Positions 32,713 to 44,300 of a stretch of 64,000 bases of DNA are shown one piece after another. The translations under genes and the position numbers were made by a program. Every line of letters starts with the position of its first letter. Position 1 is the stretch's first letter. The notes below the pieces were generated by a model. That model made no database searches. It was not told where the DNA came from and worked only from the letters and a program-made list of their open reading frames with translations. Origin of the DNA: Powellomyces hirtus (taxonomy: Eukaryota > Chytridiomycota > Chytridiomycetes > Spizellomycetales > Powellomycetaceae); NCBI GenBank assembly GCA_025526995.1, contig JAHLKG010000019.1, positions 310,001 to 374,000 of the forward strand. The letters run 5' to 3'.

Positions 32713-33944
32713 CGTATGTTGGCGTTTATGTCTCACTGTATATTGATTACCGTGCGAGGCGTGTACGGAAATTCGTAATTCACACCGGAGGCTTAAACTG
32801 GAATAAGGTGTGTGTCAAAATCCCATTTCCCAAGAAGCGCCTCCGGGAGCTACACCTAGCCAGCTGACGTAAAAACTCCGCTCCGCTGACTGACACGGGA
32901 AAGAAACGCGGTGTACGTGGTTTTGTGAGTGGCCCCCTGGAAACCGGATCATTCTTGTAAAACACACACAACACAGACATATACTAGGCAGTTGGTTAGT
33001 TACTACCCACATGGCGGGGGGAGATGTAGACGCTCTATGCGAGGGGGATACTGAGTAAGTGTGGGGGGGTTGGTACAAAATACTTGTTGGGCGGGTACTG
33101 TCCGTCATTCCAGTGTGTTGTGATTATACACCCGCCGGGTCGCGTGTGGGGGGGTGGAGCGAACGCGCTCCCCTTAAACAAGCGAGCATCTACTATACAG
33201 TAGTAGTATGACAATGGCCATGACCCTTTCAAGCGTGCGGAGCATAAGGGGGGTACGGGAAAGACAAGGATTGTTCAGACTGGTGAGCGCACGCGCGCGC
33301 GGGGGGGCATGCATAAAGGTAACCGTAGCAAAGGCAGGTAAGACAACGCATGCGTGGCACGCACTACTGTCAATGCCGTAACCTTGTCACATGGGTGTCT
33401 TGCCGCACTCTGAATCAAATCAGGTTTCCGTCATCTATGCCTTATGCCGAATCTTTCTCGCCCTCTTACTTTGTACATGGGGAGGCGGAAAGTGGCTGTA
33501 TCCCCCGCTGCCCCCAGGGGGAGGTGAGCACGGGACTCTATGCGGCAGCGGTACACAGTAAGCGGTGGTCCGAATAAGGTTGACTGTGGGGAGCCGTATT
33601 TGTAATAATGGGATGTGAAGAGGGGGAGAAAGGATATCATGTGAGCCACCCAGGTTCAGCAGGGGGTTCCCGAGCAGTATTTGTGCTGGGGGGGCTTTCC
33701 CGAGTGCCGTTGTGGTGATTTGAGCAAGAGTTATCCAGGCGAGGAGAATTGTTGAGAATGTGTTGAGATGGGGCGGCGGATATAAAAGGGAGGAGGTGCA
33801 GATGTGTTTCCCCAACTCCAGCAACACACACCCACACCTACCCAGCCATTCCTCTCAAGGTCATCTATTCAGCAAAGCCATAACAAGAGCTTTTTCCTCC
33901 ATATACTCCCTCGAGCCTCTTCTCCAGACCGCACGGTCAACACA
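32713..33944. other. Intergenic; promoter of the GH43 gene
   Basis: Divergent region between the membrane-protein gene and GH43. Apart from G-rich patches at 33060-33310 and the TATA element at 33781, no coding frame is supported. Confidence 0.5.
33781..33787 (+). promoter_or_regulatory. TATA box of the GH43 gene
   Basis: A consensus TATAAAA lies about 160 bases before the start ATG, followed by an A/C-rich leader, the arrangement expected for a regulated secreted-enzyme gene. The start site itself is not known. Confidence 0.55.
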
Positions 33945-34967
33945 ATGCTCATCCAGCATCTCTGCACGCTGGCGGTCGCCTTGATGACCGGGCCGCTGAT
34001 TGCGCACGGAGCCCCTCTCGGCAACCTCACGTCCCTCGCTCCCACGGCGTACCCACTCCCGCAACCCGTTTTTGGTCCGCCGGGAGCCGTCAACATCTAC
34101 GACCCGACCATGATCTACTCGCGAGACGGGTCGTACCTGCTGTACGGGACGTTTGTCAACCTCACGGTGCACCGGTCGCTCGACCGGCGCAACTGGGTGA
34201 TTGATGGGCCCGTGTTCCCCAACGGTACACCGTGGTGCGACACGTATGTGGCCGCCGACAAGGACAAGTTTATCTGGGCGCCCGATGTGCATTACCAGGG
34301 CGGGCAGTATGTGCTGTACTACGCGTGTTCGACCATGGGGAGCCAGTACTCTGCGATTTTCCACGCGACGAGTCCCACCGGGCGCAGCGGGACGTGGACG
34401 CACCGCGGGGTGGTGGTGACGTCGCAACGCGGGGACCGGTTCAATGCGATTGACCCGAATCTGCAGGTGGATGGGGAGGGCGGGTGGTGGTTGACGTTTG
34501 GGTCGTTTTGGTCGGGGATCAAGCAGATTGAACTGGATCGCAAAACGGGGAAACCGGTGGTGGCCAACAACCCAGTCCGCGATATTGCAGCCCGCCATGT
34601 GGCGCCGTACGCGATCGAAGCCCCCGTGATCCACAAACACGGCGCGCACTATCTCCTCTTTGTCTCGTTCGACATCTGCTGCATCGGGGCGGGATCGACG
34701 TACCGCGTCATGGTGGGCCGGTCCGACAGTATCCACGGTCCGTTTGTGGATCGCGACGGGGTGAGGATGCTGGATGGGGGCGGCACGCAGTTGCTGTTTA
34801 CCCATGGATCGATCAATGGACCAGGCGGCCAGTCGGTGATGCGCGACCGCAATGGCAAGGATTTGTTGGTGTATCATTACTTTTCCGACGATCATCAGCG
34901 CATGTTGGGGCTGAACCATTTGGAGTATGATGCCGACGGGTGGCCGTACATTGTCCCGACCGTTTGA
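33945..34967 (+). CDS. Secreted GH43 endo-1,5-alpha-L-arabinanase
   Basis: Intronless, 340 aa. Signal peptide (LCTLAVALMTGPLIAHGAP) then a five-bladed GH43 propeller. The three catalytic residues expected of the family are in place: Asp53 in NIYDPTMI (base), Asp170 in NAIDPNL (pKa modulator) and Glu225 in YAIEAPVI (acid). WCDTYVAADKDKFIWAPDV and GINGPGG-like GSINGPGGQSV also match endo-arabinanases (subfamily 5 type). It would cut arabinan in pectin side chains outside the cell, so the organism meets plant material. No carbohydrate-binding module. Confidence 0.92.
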   Translation: MLIQHLCTLAVALMTGPLIAHGAPLGNLTSLAPTAYPLPQPVFGPPGAVNIYDPTMIYSRDGSYLLYGTFVNLTVHRSLDRRNWVIDGPVFPNGTPWCDTYVAADKDKFIWAPDVHYQGGQYVLYYACSTMGSQYSAIFHATSPTGRSGTWTHRGVVVTSQRGDRFNAIDPNLQVDGEGGWWLTFGSFWSGIKQIELDRKTGKPVVANNPVRDIAARHVAPYAIEAPVIHKHGAHYLLFVSFDICCIGAGSTYRVMVGRSDSIHGPFVDRDGVRMLDGGGTQLLFTHGSINGPGGQSVMRDRNGKDLLVYHYFSDDHQRMLGLNHLEYDADGWPYIVPTV

Positions 34968-35514
34968 TCTACACCCGCCCCGGAAAGGTGGAGGGAAGGG
35001 CTACTAGTAGTTTACGTAGTTTACATGATTATGATATCTCCGCTTTATGCTTTGTATATGTTTCAAAATATCCGCCAAAAATACATGTTTCGATTCTCAA
35101 ATCCTTTGCGAACTGTCTCTGTCCCCGGGGCGTTACCAAAATTGGATGCCCTCGTTTGATCCCCTAGCGCCAATAAGAACATCCTTCGCCAATCATATCT
35201 CCCCGCATGCAGTCAGCTTCCCTCCGTTCTCCCATCATATGAAAATGAAGCAAGAAATATGGGCACATGGCGGCCGACAGTTCGATGTTCCAAAAATGCC
35301 ATAAACCGTCTCCCGCACATGTGGCTTAGACATTGGACAAACAAACGCGCGCGGCCAAGCCACAGTGATGACGCTCTTATCTTATCCTCGATTGTGTATC
35401 TCCCGCTCGCTTTTCTCCGCTCCTTCTCTCCTCAAAACCCACCACAACCCACTCGCCCTCCTCCTCCTCCTCCAAACCCCCCCATTTCCTTTCCTCAAAC
35501 ACCCACACCCGCAC
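34968..35514. other. Intergenic, no gene seen
   Basis: GH43 3' flank and a pyrimidine-rich leader (from about 35390) before the MsrB ATG. Confidence 0.5.
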
Positions 35515-36177
35515 ATGCCTCCCACCTCCCGTATCCTCCACATCTTCCCCCGCGACCGCCGCATCCTGTTCGCCAGCGGCGCCCTCCTTGCCACGGGACT
35601 CGTGGTTCGCGCGGTCGCGCGTGAACAGAGAACGAATAGTAGCAGGGCAGCTTCTCCATCTCGATCACCACCCCCGATCAGCAAGTCCGATGCAGAGTGG
35701 AAGCAGGTGTTGGGAGAAAAGGAGTTTGAGGTGTTGAGGCGGGGTGGAACAGGTAGGTAAAAACGAGCCGAAAAAAAAACAAAAAAATACCCCCGCCAAT
35801 ACAACAACCCCCAAGAAAGGGGCCCGCAAAAACGAAACAAAAAAAAAAAAAACCGCACACCTCATTCACGTCCCTTCTCAATCTCATCCACTCACAAACA
35901 GAACCCGCATACAACAACGCCTACCACAACCACACCGCCCGCGGGGCCTACCTCTGCGGCGCCTGCTCGTCCCCGCTCTTCTCCTCATCCGCCAAATTCG
36001 ATTCCGGCACCGGCTGGCCGTCCTTCTCGGCGCCGCTGGCGACCCACGCGGTGGTGGAAACGACCGATACGAGTTGGGTCGTGATGCGGAGGGTGGAGGT
36101 GCGGTGTGCGGCGGTAAGTGAACGAGCCAAAAAGTGGGGAAACATGATGGGGGAATTGATGTCGTTGTTGTTTGTTT

Positions 36178-36218
<41 letters not shown>

Positions 36219-36324
36219 CTAGTGTCATTCGCATTTAGGCCATGTGTTTCCTGACGGACCTGCACCGACGGGACAGCGGTATTGCCTGAACAGTGCAGCG
36301 TTGAAGTTTGCGCCCGAAGACTGA
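35515..36324 (+). CDS. MXR2: Peptide-methionine (R)-S-oxide reductase (MsrB)
   Basis: Three exons: 35515-35752, 35902-36113, 36223-36324; 183 aa. The MsrB fold is clear: two zinc CxxC pairs (CGAC, CAAC-type CAACHSHLG), [10 protein letters not shown], and the catalytic Cys in [13 protein letters not shown] with [10 protein letters not shown] before it. The enzyme reduces methionine-R-sulfoxide in proteins. A basic, hydrophobic N-terminus ([19 protein letters not shown]) suggests mitochondrial import or membrane anchoring. Intron 2 contains a run of 36 T ending six bases from the acceptor. Confidence 0.94.
36179..36214 (+). repeat. Poly-T tract (36 T) in an MsrB intron
   Basis: An uninterrupted homopolymer that also serves as the pyrimidine tract of the acceptor at 36222. 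Its length is likely to vary between strains or sequencing reads. Confidence 0.9.
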
Positions 36325-36915
36325 GACACGAAAAGCAACAATACCTGCCCGACAACAACTGCAGATGACCAATTCGCCGTTGGCAGACCATTGGGGGGGG
36401 CGCCCAACCACGCTCCGTAGAAGCACGGCCTCCCCTCCATGCATTGGCTCAAGGGACCAGGTCGTGGCTCATCGCATAGCCAGACAGAAGCGGGGGGAGA
36501 GGAGAGGAGAGGAGACGACATAACGGGACTTCCATTGGGACACCAATGTTACATAGGGGAAACCACAAGTTCACATAGAGACGAAAAAAGAGGCTCCCCG
36601 TGCCATTCCCCGCACGGTTGTGCACAAAATTACAATGACCGATCAGAAAAAGAAAACACACACGGGAGTCGAGAAAACGGGACAGGGCCGAGATGTCGCT
36701 ATGCAAAATTTTTGTAAAGTACAGGAGAAAATGAAGAGCAAAAATTATCTTCCCGCTTTTGGGGGGCGCAATGGTATATGTGTATATCATAGAGGAGGTA
36801 TCTGGGGGGGAGAGGCGCGCACCGCTTGAAAAGGAAAAGGTAAGAGAGGAGGGCGTGGAAGAGAGAGAGAGAGACAGTGAGAGACAGAGAGAAAAGGCAG
36901 AGGGGGGCCCGACGA
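36325..36915. other. Convergent 3' flanks
   Basis: Between MsrB and the membrane SH3 protein, which end toward each other. Only short frames and a GA-rich stretch near 36860-36900. Confidence 0.5.
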
Positions 36916-39005
36916 TCACGGCAGCAAACTATCACTTCTCGCGCCTTCCCATCCACAAAGTGTTCCACACTCATCCACATCTTCCGCGTTTCTCACACAG
37001 CGGACGGGAAAGATTCCCTCTGTGGCATGATGGTCATTATGTTTGCCGCCGCCGCGCACGACGGTTCCTTTGCACCACCCATCTTCCCAGACTCGCCACA
37101 CAATGACGGCGTCGCCCGGATGGACGGCGACTTCATCGTCGCGCTGCGGGAAATGGGACGAGAGGACGCGGTGGGTGTTCATGGAGGACGACGAGTCGTT
37201 GGATTCGGTGGTGGCGGCAGACACGGTGGAGGAGGTGCGGAGCGGGGAGGGAAACAGTGGAGTCGAAAAGTCGTTGGCAAGGCGAGTGCGGGCTAGTGGG
37301 GAGGCGGGTAAGGTGGGTGAAGAGATGGGAACCACGGACAGGATGGACTCTGTGGGTTCGGGTGAGCTGGCACGTTGTTGCCAGTGTTGCCGCATTTCTT
37401 GCCGTTCACGGAGATGCTCGAGGTAGAGTGGGTCAGCGCTGTCCAGAGCGCTGAGATCCTGCTCGTCCTCGTCATTGTGGGGAGGACCGTTGGGGTGGGA
37501 TGGGGTGGTCAATGGCGGGGGGCCTGATTGAGACGGCGGCGGAGGAAACGCGACGAGGGGCGGTGGGAACGATGAAGTAGGAGACAAGCCCTGCGCAAAC
37601 GGGTTGGAATGGTGGAACGCAGGCCATATCTTGTGATCGCCTTGCGCTTTGATTCTCGTCATCGAATCAGAGCGCGCCAGCATCGCTAGGGCCGGCATAG
37701 AGCTCTCCGATATATCCACATACACCGTGCTCGCGTCGGGGGACGGCGGCGATGATGGTGGTGGCGGTTCTTTGCGCTTATAGTCGTCGGCTCTGAACTC
37801 GTCCACGGCGACGAGAGGCATTTCGCTGGTTTTGACTGGGGGCGCCTTGCCGAATCGTTTCCGCTTGCGGGCAATGAAGAATGTGGTGGCGGAGACGACC
37901 AGGAGGACACCACCGAGAGTCCCGCCCACGCCGCCACCTATTGAGCGGATCTTGTCTTGATCGGGGTTGCGCACCGGTATGGCCTCCCCCGGCGTGGAGG
38001 GGGGCAAGGGGACGATGCTGCCTGCCCCGCCCATGTCATTGTCATGTGGCTTGTTGGAGATTCGCTTGGGTCGCGGGGTGGGCTGTGGCCGCAGAGTTGT
38101 TGTGGGGATGTTTACTGTTTAGAAGAGAAAGAGAAAGTCAGGCACTGCATTCGTTTGTGGGAACACTTTCCGACCTCTGTCCAGTTTCCCTCTATCCAGT
38201 TTCCCTCTGTCCTCTGTCCAGTTTCCCCTCATGTCCAGTTTCCCCTGAAGTCCCCACTCCTCGCTCCGCTCGGTCCGAGCGAATTACATGCGTTATGCGC
38301 AGACCCCTGGCGCTTGCGGGCCAGCTTCCCTCATGTCTCCGCTCGGAGGCCCTCGCTTCGCTCGGTCCGAGCGAATCATGCGCAGATCCCAGGCGCTTGC
38401 GCGCCAGCTGCCCTCATGTCCCCATTCCTCGCTCCGCTCGGAGGCCCTCGCCCCACTCGAAAGCCCTCTGTCTCCCTCGCTCCGCTCGGTCCGAGCGAAT
38501 GACATGCGCCATGCGCAGATCCCTGGCGCTTGCGCGCCAGCTGCCCTCATGTCTCCCTCGCTTCGCTCGGGTCGCTCCGCTCGAAGGGGCTCGCTGCTTA
38601 CTCACCACTTGCCATGGTTCCACACTTGATGGACGACATGATCTGTTCACTCCCACAGACACATTTAAAGCAGTAGTCGTTCTTATCTTTTGTGGCTGGC
38701 TCGTGGCAGACCAATTCGACGGCGGTGGCCCGGCAAGTGGCATTGACGGACTGCCCACTCTTGGCCAGACACTGGGGCTTGAGCGAGTCGCAGAATTTGG
38801 TCTCCTTCTTATCCTTGTTGGAGCTGGGGTTGGTGGAGCTGGGGTTGGCGCTGGACAGTTGGGGTCTGGGGAGTGCGGCCGCAGCGTCTGCTAGGGTTGT
38901 TTGAGCAAAGAGTAGAGCGAGATAGAGCGCCAGGAGGAGGAAGCAGGAGGAGAGAGAGGTCAAACGGCCGGCGGTTGGTAGCAAAGTCCTTTGAGGCGAG
39001 AGCAT
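36916..39005 (-). CDS. Type I membrane protein with Cys-rich ectodomain and C-terminal SH3 domain
   Basis: Two exons: 38606-39005 and 36916-38114; 532 aa. A signal peptide (SSCFLLLALYLALLFAQTTLA) precedes an ectodomain with eight cysteines (CDSLKPQC, CRAT, VCHEP, CFKCVCG, KCG). One membrane helix (GGVLLVVSATTFFIA) is followed by basic KRKRF as stop-transfer. The cytosolic part is Pro/Ser-rich with PPPPSS runs, then an SH3 domain: DEVAVHPGDAVIVWRVWEDG with WCKGTVV and EGIFPVRCV near the C-terminus. The design suits a wall or surface sensor that gathers Pro-rich partners, including itself. The 491-bp intron is much longer than its neighbours and is full of repeats. Confidence 0.85.
38181..38597. 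repeat. Palindromic and tandem repeats filling an intron
   Basis: Four copies of a CCAGTTTCC(C)TC unit start at 38181, 38196, 38218 and 38235. Next come about three ~70-80 bp units (from 38260, 38351 and 38475). Each begins with an inverted repeat centred on GCTCGGTCCGAGC, then has a GCGCAGA(T/C)CCC segment, a GGCGCTTGCG(C/G)GCCAGC hairpin and CCCTCATGTC. Partial units lie at about 38428-38450 and 38558-38597. Confidence 0.85.
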
Positions 39006-41395
39006 GTCTCTGTGCTATGTCTGTGTGGGAAATGCAGCGGGGGGGTTCGCAAGTGGGGGGAGGAGGGTTGGGTGCGTTGGGATAAGGGTTGTGGGGGTGG
39101 TGGGGGGTTGGTGGGTGGAGTGAGGAGTTACAACATTGTCCAAGGTTTGCAGGATAATATGTCGAGTGTGCAGCACGGGGATATCGATACAGAAGGTGTT
39201 GAGCACAGCAGGACGAGCGAAGGGACGAAGGAATGCACGCAGGCACGACACGAAAAGGCACGTGCACGTGGAGTGAAATAACGCAACAAGACGACTGTGC
39301 AAAAACGCAAAGTGCACAAGTGGAGCGCCGTTTGTCTCGCAATCATCCCCACATGCATGACGATTCATTCCATCCCCATGGCATAGGTAGCATAGGCATA
39401 GGCATAGGCAGTGAGAGACAAGTGAGTCCCTGTCTCTGTATGATAAAAACAGAGAGCATGGTTTTTATGTTTTGCGGCCCCCTTTTGCACCGCGCAGAAG
39501 TGAGGGCTACTATATGTAGCATGGACGCCCAAACGAACGTGAAGGGCAACGCGCGTCATCAATTGACTGTTTTGACTTTGCGCAAATGCGATGATGATTC
39601 CATTCATTCATTCCTACACACGTGTCCAGCCATTGCTCCTAGATTTAATCCATCCCATAAGCAGTATGCGCTTGCACGAGTGACTGACTGACTGATTCTC
39701 TCTCTCGGACCCACCAGAAAGGCTTTCTTTGTCAGGGGGAGGAGAGAGACTCGGCTATTCTATCCATCTATGGTGATGATGTCGATGTGTTGATGTTGGT
39801 GATGGTGAAGGGCTGACCGTGAGAGCTCAAATTAGTCCTCATCACGTGCACTCCTCACCGCGCATCCGAGTAAGCAAGCAAGCAAAAATCCCTCAATCTG
39901 TGCTTAACGGTCTCTTTGGTTGATGAGCTAGGTAAGTTGAGGTCTGTTTTGTCCCACAGTCAAGCAGGCCATGGTGTGTTGCGTTTTGCGCCGACCGCAG
40001 GCGCCTATATGTATGTGAAGCAGAATACGAGTTTGCTGGTGCTCACGGCTTTGCTATGGTGGAAGGCGGCTAAGGGTTCAGAACCATTTTAGCCAGATCC
40101 AATGCAGATGTGTATCACTGACGAGTCCCGAAAGCCCGCCAGTCTATATGGGGATACGGAACGAAACGCGTGGAAGACGGATGTTGTCTGTGAGGACCTT
40201 CCAACTGATCTTCTTCGTTGACTTCGATCTACCACCTGGCCGGTGCTCTCTTCGCCGAGCGGTGCACTAGAAGTTCTCAGCTTTATTGCCATATGGTCGA
40301 GATAGGTTTAAAAAAAAGTCGTGCGGCTTCGGGCAGTTTTGGCGTCGAAATAACCGAGTACAGAGCTGACTGGACATCTTCCAGCTTTTCGCGCATGCGA
40401 CCCACTCACCTACTGGGTGCCTCGTTTAAAGCATCATTACATGGAGCTCGAGAATATTTGAGCAGCATGGCGTCGCTGAGGAGGGTGCCGCCCCATTTTC
40501 TCGTGCTGCTGTTGTTTGGCATTGCGTGCTGAGCTTTCGAAAAGTATTACTCTCTCCGGCTACAATACTCCAACACGAGAGTCATATGACTGAACGAGAG
40601 CATCCAAAACAGAGAAGAGAAGGGAAAGCGGTGCAGTTGGGCAGAAAGGCCGTTGTTGCCGCGGTGGCCGTGGCTGCGGTAGGGATAACGAGAGAGAGGG
40701 CAAAGGTAACTGGCACGGACGAGCCAGCTACAGTACACAGCGAGAAGCTACCGACACAAGTCCACAAATCCAAAAACCCAGCCGAAAATTCGGGACCTTT
40801 GGTTCCCAAAACCGCTTCGTTTCCAAGACAGTAATGACCAGCGGAATGGGCTTCGTTATTGTTTCACTCCAAGTTCAGTCCGATCCACGGCCGACCAAGC
40901 ACCTCGTATGTTATCGCATTTCAGCGTCTGATTATTTTCTCGTCTTCTCTATCCTAATTGGCAGCTTTCCTGTATACTCGCCACTCCCTGCAAGAATTGC
41001 GGTTGAGCGGCTGATCTGGAGCATGTGTCGAGAGTTCGCAAGCTAGACGCTTGAAACCTTTTCTCAAGGCCGTAGAGATCGTAGGTCGCGATGTAGTCGT
41101 ACTGTGAGGCAGGCATAGAAAGCAGGTTACTCGCGTTGTAGATCATTCCACGGAATAAATAAATATTTAGCCTTGTTGGACGCACTATGGGGGGGGGGGG
41201 GGTGCTCAGGATATAGATTGCCTTGCACAGTGGACATGCAGCGCCCACTACATCTACGCTTGACATACATACAAGTGGAGTTTAGTGTCCAAACAGGTAG
41301 AGAGAGAAACTGATGATGACAACGAGGGCTATGGTAGCCGCCTCTCGGACCCCGCCGCTGAAAGCCGTGGTCGCCTTGTACGTCTCCCTCAAGCT
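39006..41395. other. 2.4-kb gene-poor stretch
   Basis: No supported gene. Contents: a GCATAG-type hexamer run near 39386-39411, a run of 14 G at 41189-41202, and weak short frames. The best, with ATG at 40586 ending 40834, has a KAVVAAVAVAAVGI stretch and is 82 codons; unsupported. Confidence 0.45.
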
Positions 41396-44300
41396 TTAAG
41401 ATGATCCCTGTTGCGGTGGATTAGTTTCAAGGTGGGTAACAAACGACACGAACACGCGCAAAAGCCTCACATTGTTCACTCGGCTTGGGAGCCGAATCCC
41501 CGGGAAACGCCCCTGCAACTCTCGTTCGAACGTGCTCTCCAACTTGATCCGCATGCAAGCCGCCAGAGCCTTCCGCACGCAGTCCTCTTTGTTCTGCGTG
41601 GTCGTCGCTGACTCGTTTTGTGCGCGAGCTTTGACCAGCTCTTCCACTCTCGTTTCCAGGTCCCGAAACGCCGGATCCGTCTTCACCACCCCGTAGTAAC
41701 GCCGCCAGCCCTCTTCGTCATCGAGGTTCAGCATCGGCATCTCCCAACAATACTGCATGCTTTCGGGAGGCACGCTCGCCGCGAAGGTAACCTCGCGTTC
41801 GGACCTGATGCGGTAGCCGATGTTGATCTTGCTGTCCTTGTGCAAACGAGTGACATTGTTGCACGATCCGTCTGCCAAGGAGGCGACATACTCCTCACGT
41901 GGTATCATGAACAGCAGTACTTGTCCGATCATGCGGGGGGGATCTGTGACGTCCTCGTCGGGCAGCTTTCTCCAGCTAGAGGCAATGTACTGTCTCGTTG
42001 CCGCATTCCATCCGTAGCGCAACTCGCGCGGAGGTTGCTGATGCTTGCCTTGCATGTACTTCTTGGAACCGACCGTATAGCGTAGTGCATGCTCCACGTT
42101 GTCGGTGATGGACACGTTCGGATTGCCGTGCAACGATGACGCAAGACCATGCCTTGGCAACACGTAGCGTGGGTTCCCCATCCAGGCCCAGGCTTCGAAT
42201 TGGAGATATTTCCTTCGATTCGAATTACTCGCTCTGGCTGCGAGGACCGCTGGTCGGTCAACAAACGCCGCAACGTTTGGTTCACAGCTTGGTGAAGCAA
42301 AGCGCGAAATGTCGGCTGCAGCGGATGCGTAGGTCTTCATGTGCGAGACTTCATTGTTCGAGTAGAGTTGCTGCGTTGCAAACCGAAAGTTGTCGAAATC
42401 TCGGTTCGTGGAGTAGAAAGCGAGCGAGTTCGAGCTACAGTCGGCAGGGGAAACCTGCAGTGATTCTGCGAGCGTCTCGAAGGTCCGCTGGCTGCCCGAA
42501 ACCATATCCTTGCGACAATCAAGCGCCAGCTCTTTTACGCGATCCCAGATTGGTTTTCCGCGGTATTGCGCATCGTCTTGAGCTCTTAGCATGTCCTCCA
42601 CGGCCACGAAGGAACTGACAGACTGGTACGCGGGTTCTCGGAACACCTCTTCAATCGGCCGCACAAGAGCGGTGCTCAGCCCGTCTCGTTGATCGCGGAA
42701 GACGTCTGCCGGCTTCGTCGCGCAGCGGCCACGGAAGAAGACACAGTAAAAGTTCCCGTCCGCGTCTTGATACATCGTCGGATCACCGTCTTCCATATCT
42801 ACCGAAGTTGCTGCCATTGCAACTGGTGTTACTGCTACCGAGCTGGAGTCCGGGGGAGGCCGCAACTGCCGCGAGGTGGCGGCCCACGGTAAAGTTGCGT
42901 CCGCTGTAACTTCAGCGGTGCTACCAGCGCCATCGGCGAAAACGAATTGGGCCTCAACAGGTGCGCATCCATTTTCAAGGCGCACCTGCTTTGGGCGGGT
43001 GGTTGGGTGAACATCAGCTTTGCGCTTTATGGAACTTGAAGGAGGTGCGGCTGGCTGATCTTTAAGCAAGTGGCGAACTACGTCCCGAAACCGGGCCACT
43101 TGCGTGGCCTCTGCAGCGTCAAGCGCGAGGGGCCGCATTGCTTGAAGCAAGCGCTCGCAGACCCCGAGGACGCCCGTCTTGACGTAATCGAACGCATTAT
43201 CCGTGAGCTTAAGCAGGTGTTGGTTCAAGACCCGGTCCAAGACGCGCTGGAGCACTTTAGGAGCTCGGTTCGCAAGGTCGGCGACGAGCGCCGCTTTTTT
43301 TACGTCCGTGGGTCCTGTTTGCGGTTCGGCACCTTCCCACATCTGGTTCCATTCTTCGCGATTGAGCGAATCCCACCAGAGCTCTTTGGCAAAATGAGGG
43401 ATCGAAGGACAGCAACTGGCGGAGGACTCTTGTAGGGCAGATATCTCGTTCTGGAGAAACGCCCGAAGCTGTTTGGTGCGAACGGTGATGATGTCTGCCG
43501 ATGAGTGATGCATGCCCTGCGGTGGCGGGCCAAATCAATTCGTAAGTCACTTATGAAGAGCCAAAAAAAGGCGTTTCATACCAGACTCTACCTGGAGATC
43601 GAGTCCTTCGAGTCCTTTCTCCACGGATAATGCAAACTGGCGAAGATGGGTGTCTATCAGCTCGCACAAAGCTTCACGGTAAGGCTTGACGCGTTGCTCG
43701 AGGGCAATGCAATCCTCAAAGAGGGAGCCGACGAGATATGCCACATCATAATGCGTGCGCCCGCCCTTGGCTGTCCACCTCCCGTGGCGTTTCATCAAGC
43801 ATCGGAAGTGACTGTGATGGGCGTCTTGAAGAGGAGAATAGACATCCAGTGTTTCTAACATTAACCGAGTTGAAATACTGGCGTGCACCGCGCTCAACTC
43901 TTCGGGAGAAAGAGCCCCCACGTGGCTATGACTAGCTTTCAAGCGGCTGACAGCCTCTCCCCACCCGCTCATGTCACTGCTCACCCGCTCGCACGCCCGA
44001 ACGTGCGCGCGCAGATGCCGATCGCTTGAGATCGATGAGGCTGGGTCGACGCTCTCATCATCGCTCTCATCAGCCTCGCTCGTGAGCCCTGGGTGAATCG
44101 CAGCATCCAGATGCAGCAGCAACCGTTCGGCGTGTTGTTTGCGGAACTGCTCTGCTTTGCGGCGATCCTCGACGATGATCTGTTGGAGATCGTCACGCAG
44201 TGGGTGGATCCCGCCGCGCTCGAGAACATCCTTCTTCAATTCTTCAAAATCTTGACTCTCAAGAGTTTCATCATCCCAGCTCCATTTGTTTCTTTCGCGT

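Noticed and set aside
33861..34919. 352-codon minus-strand ORF
   Set aside because: Antisense to the well-supported GH43 gene.
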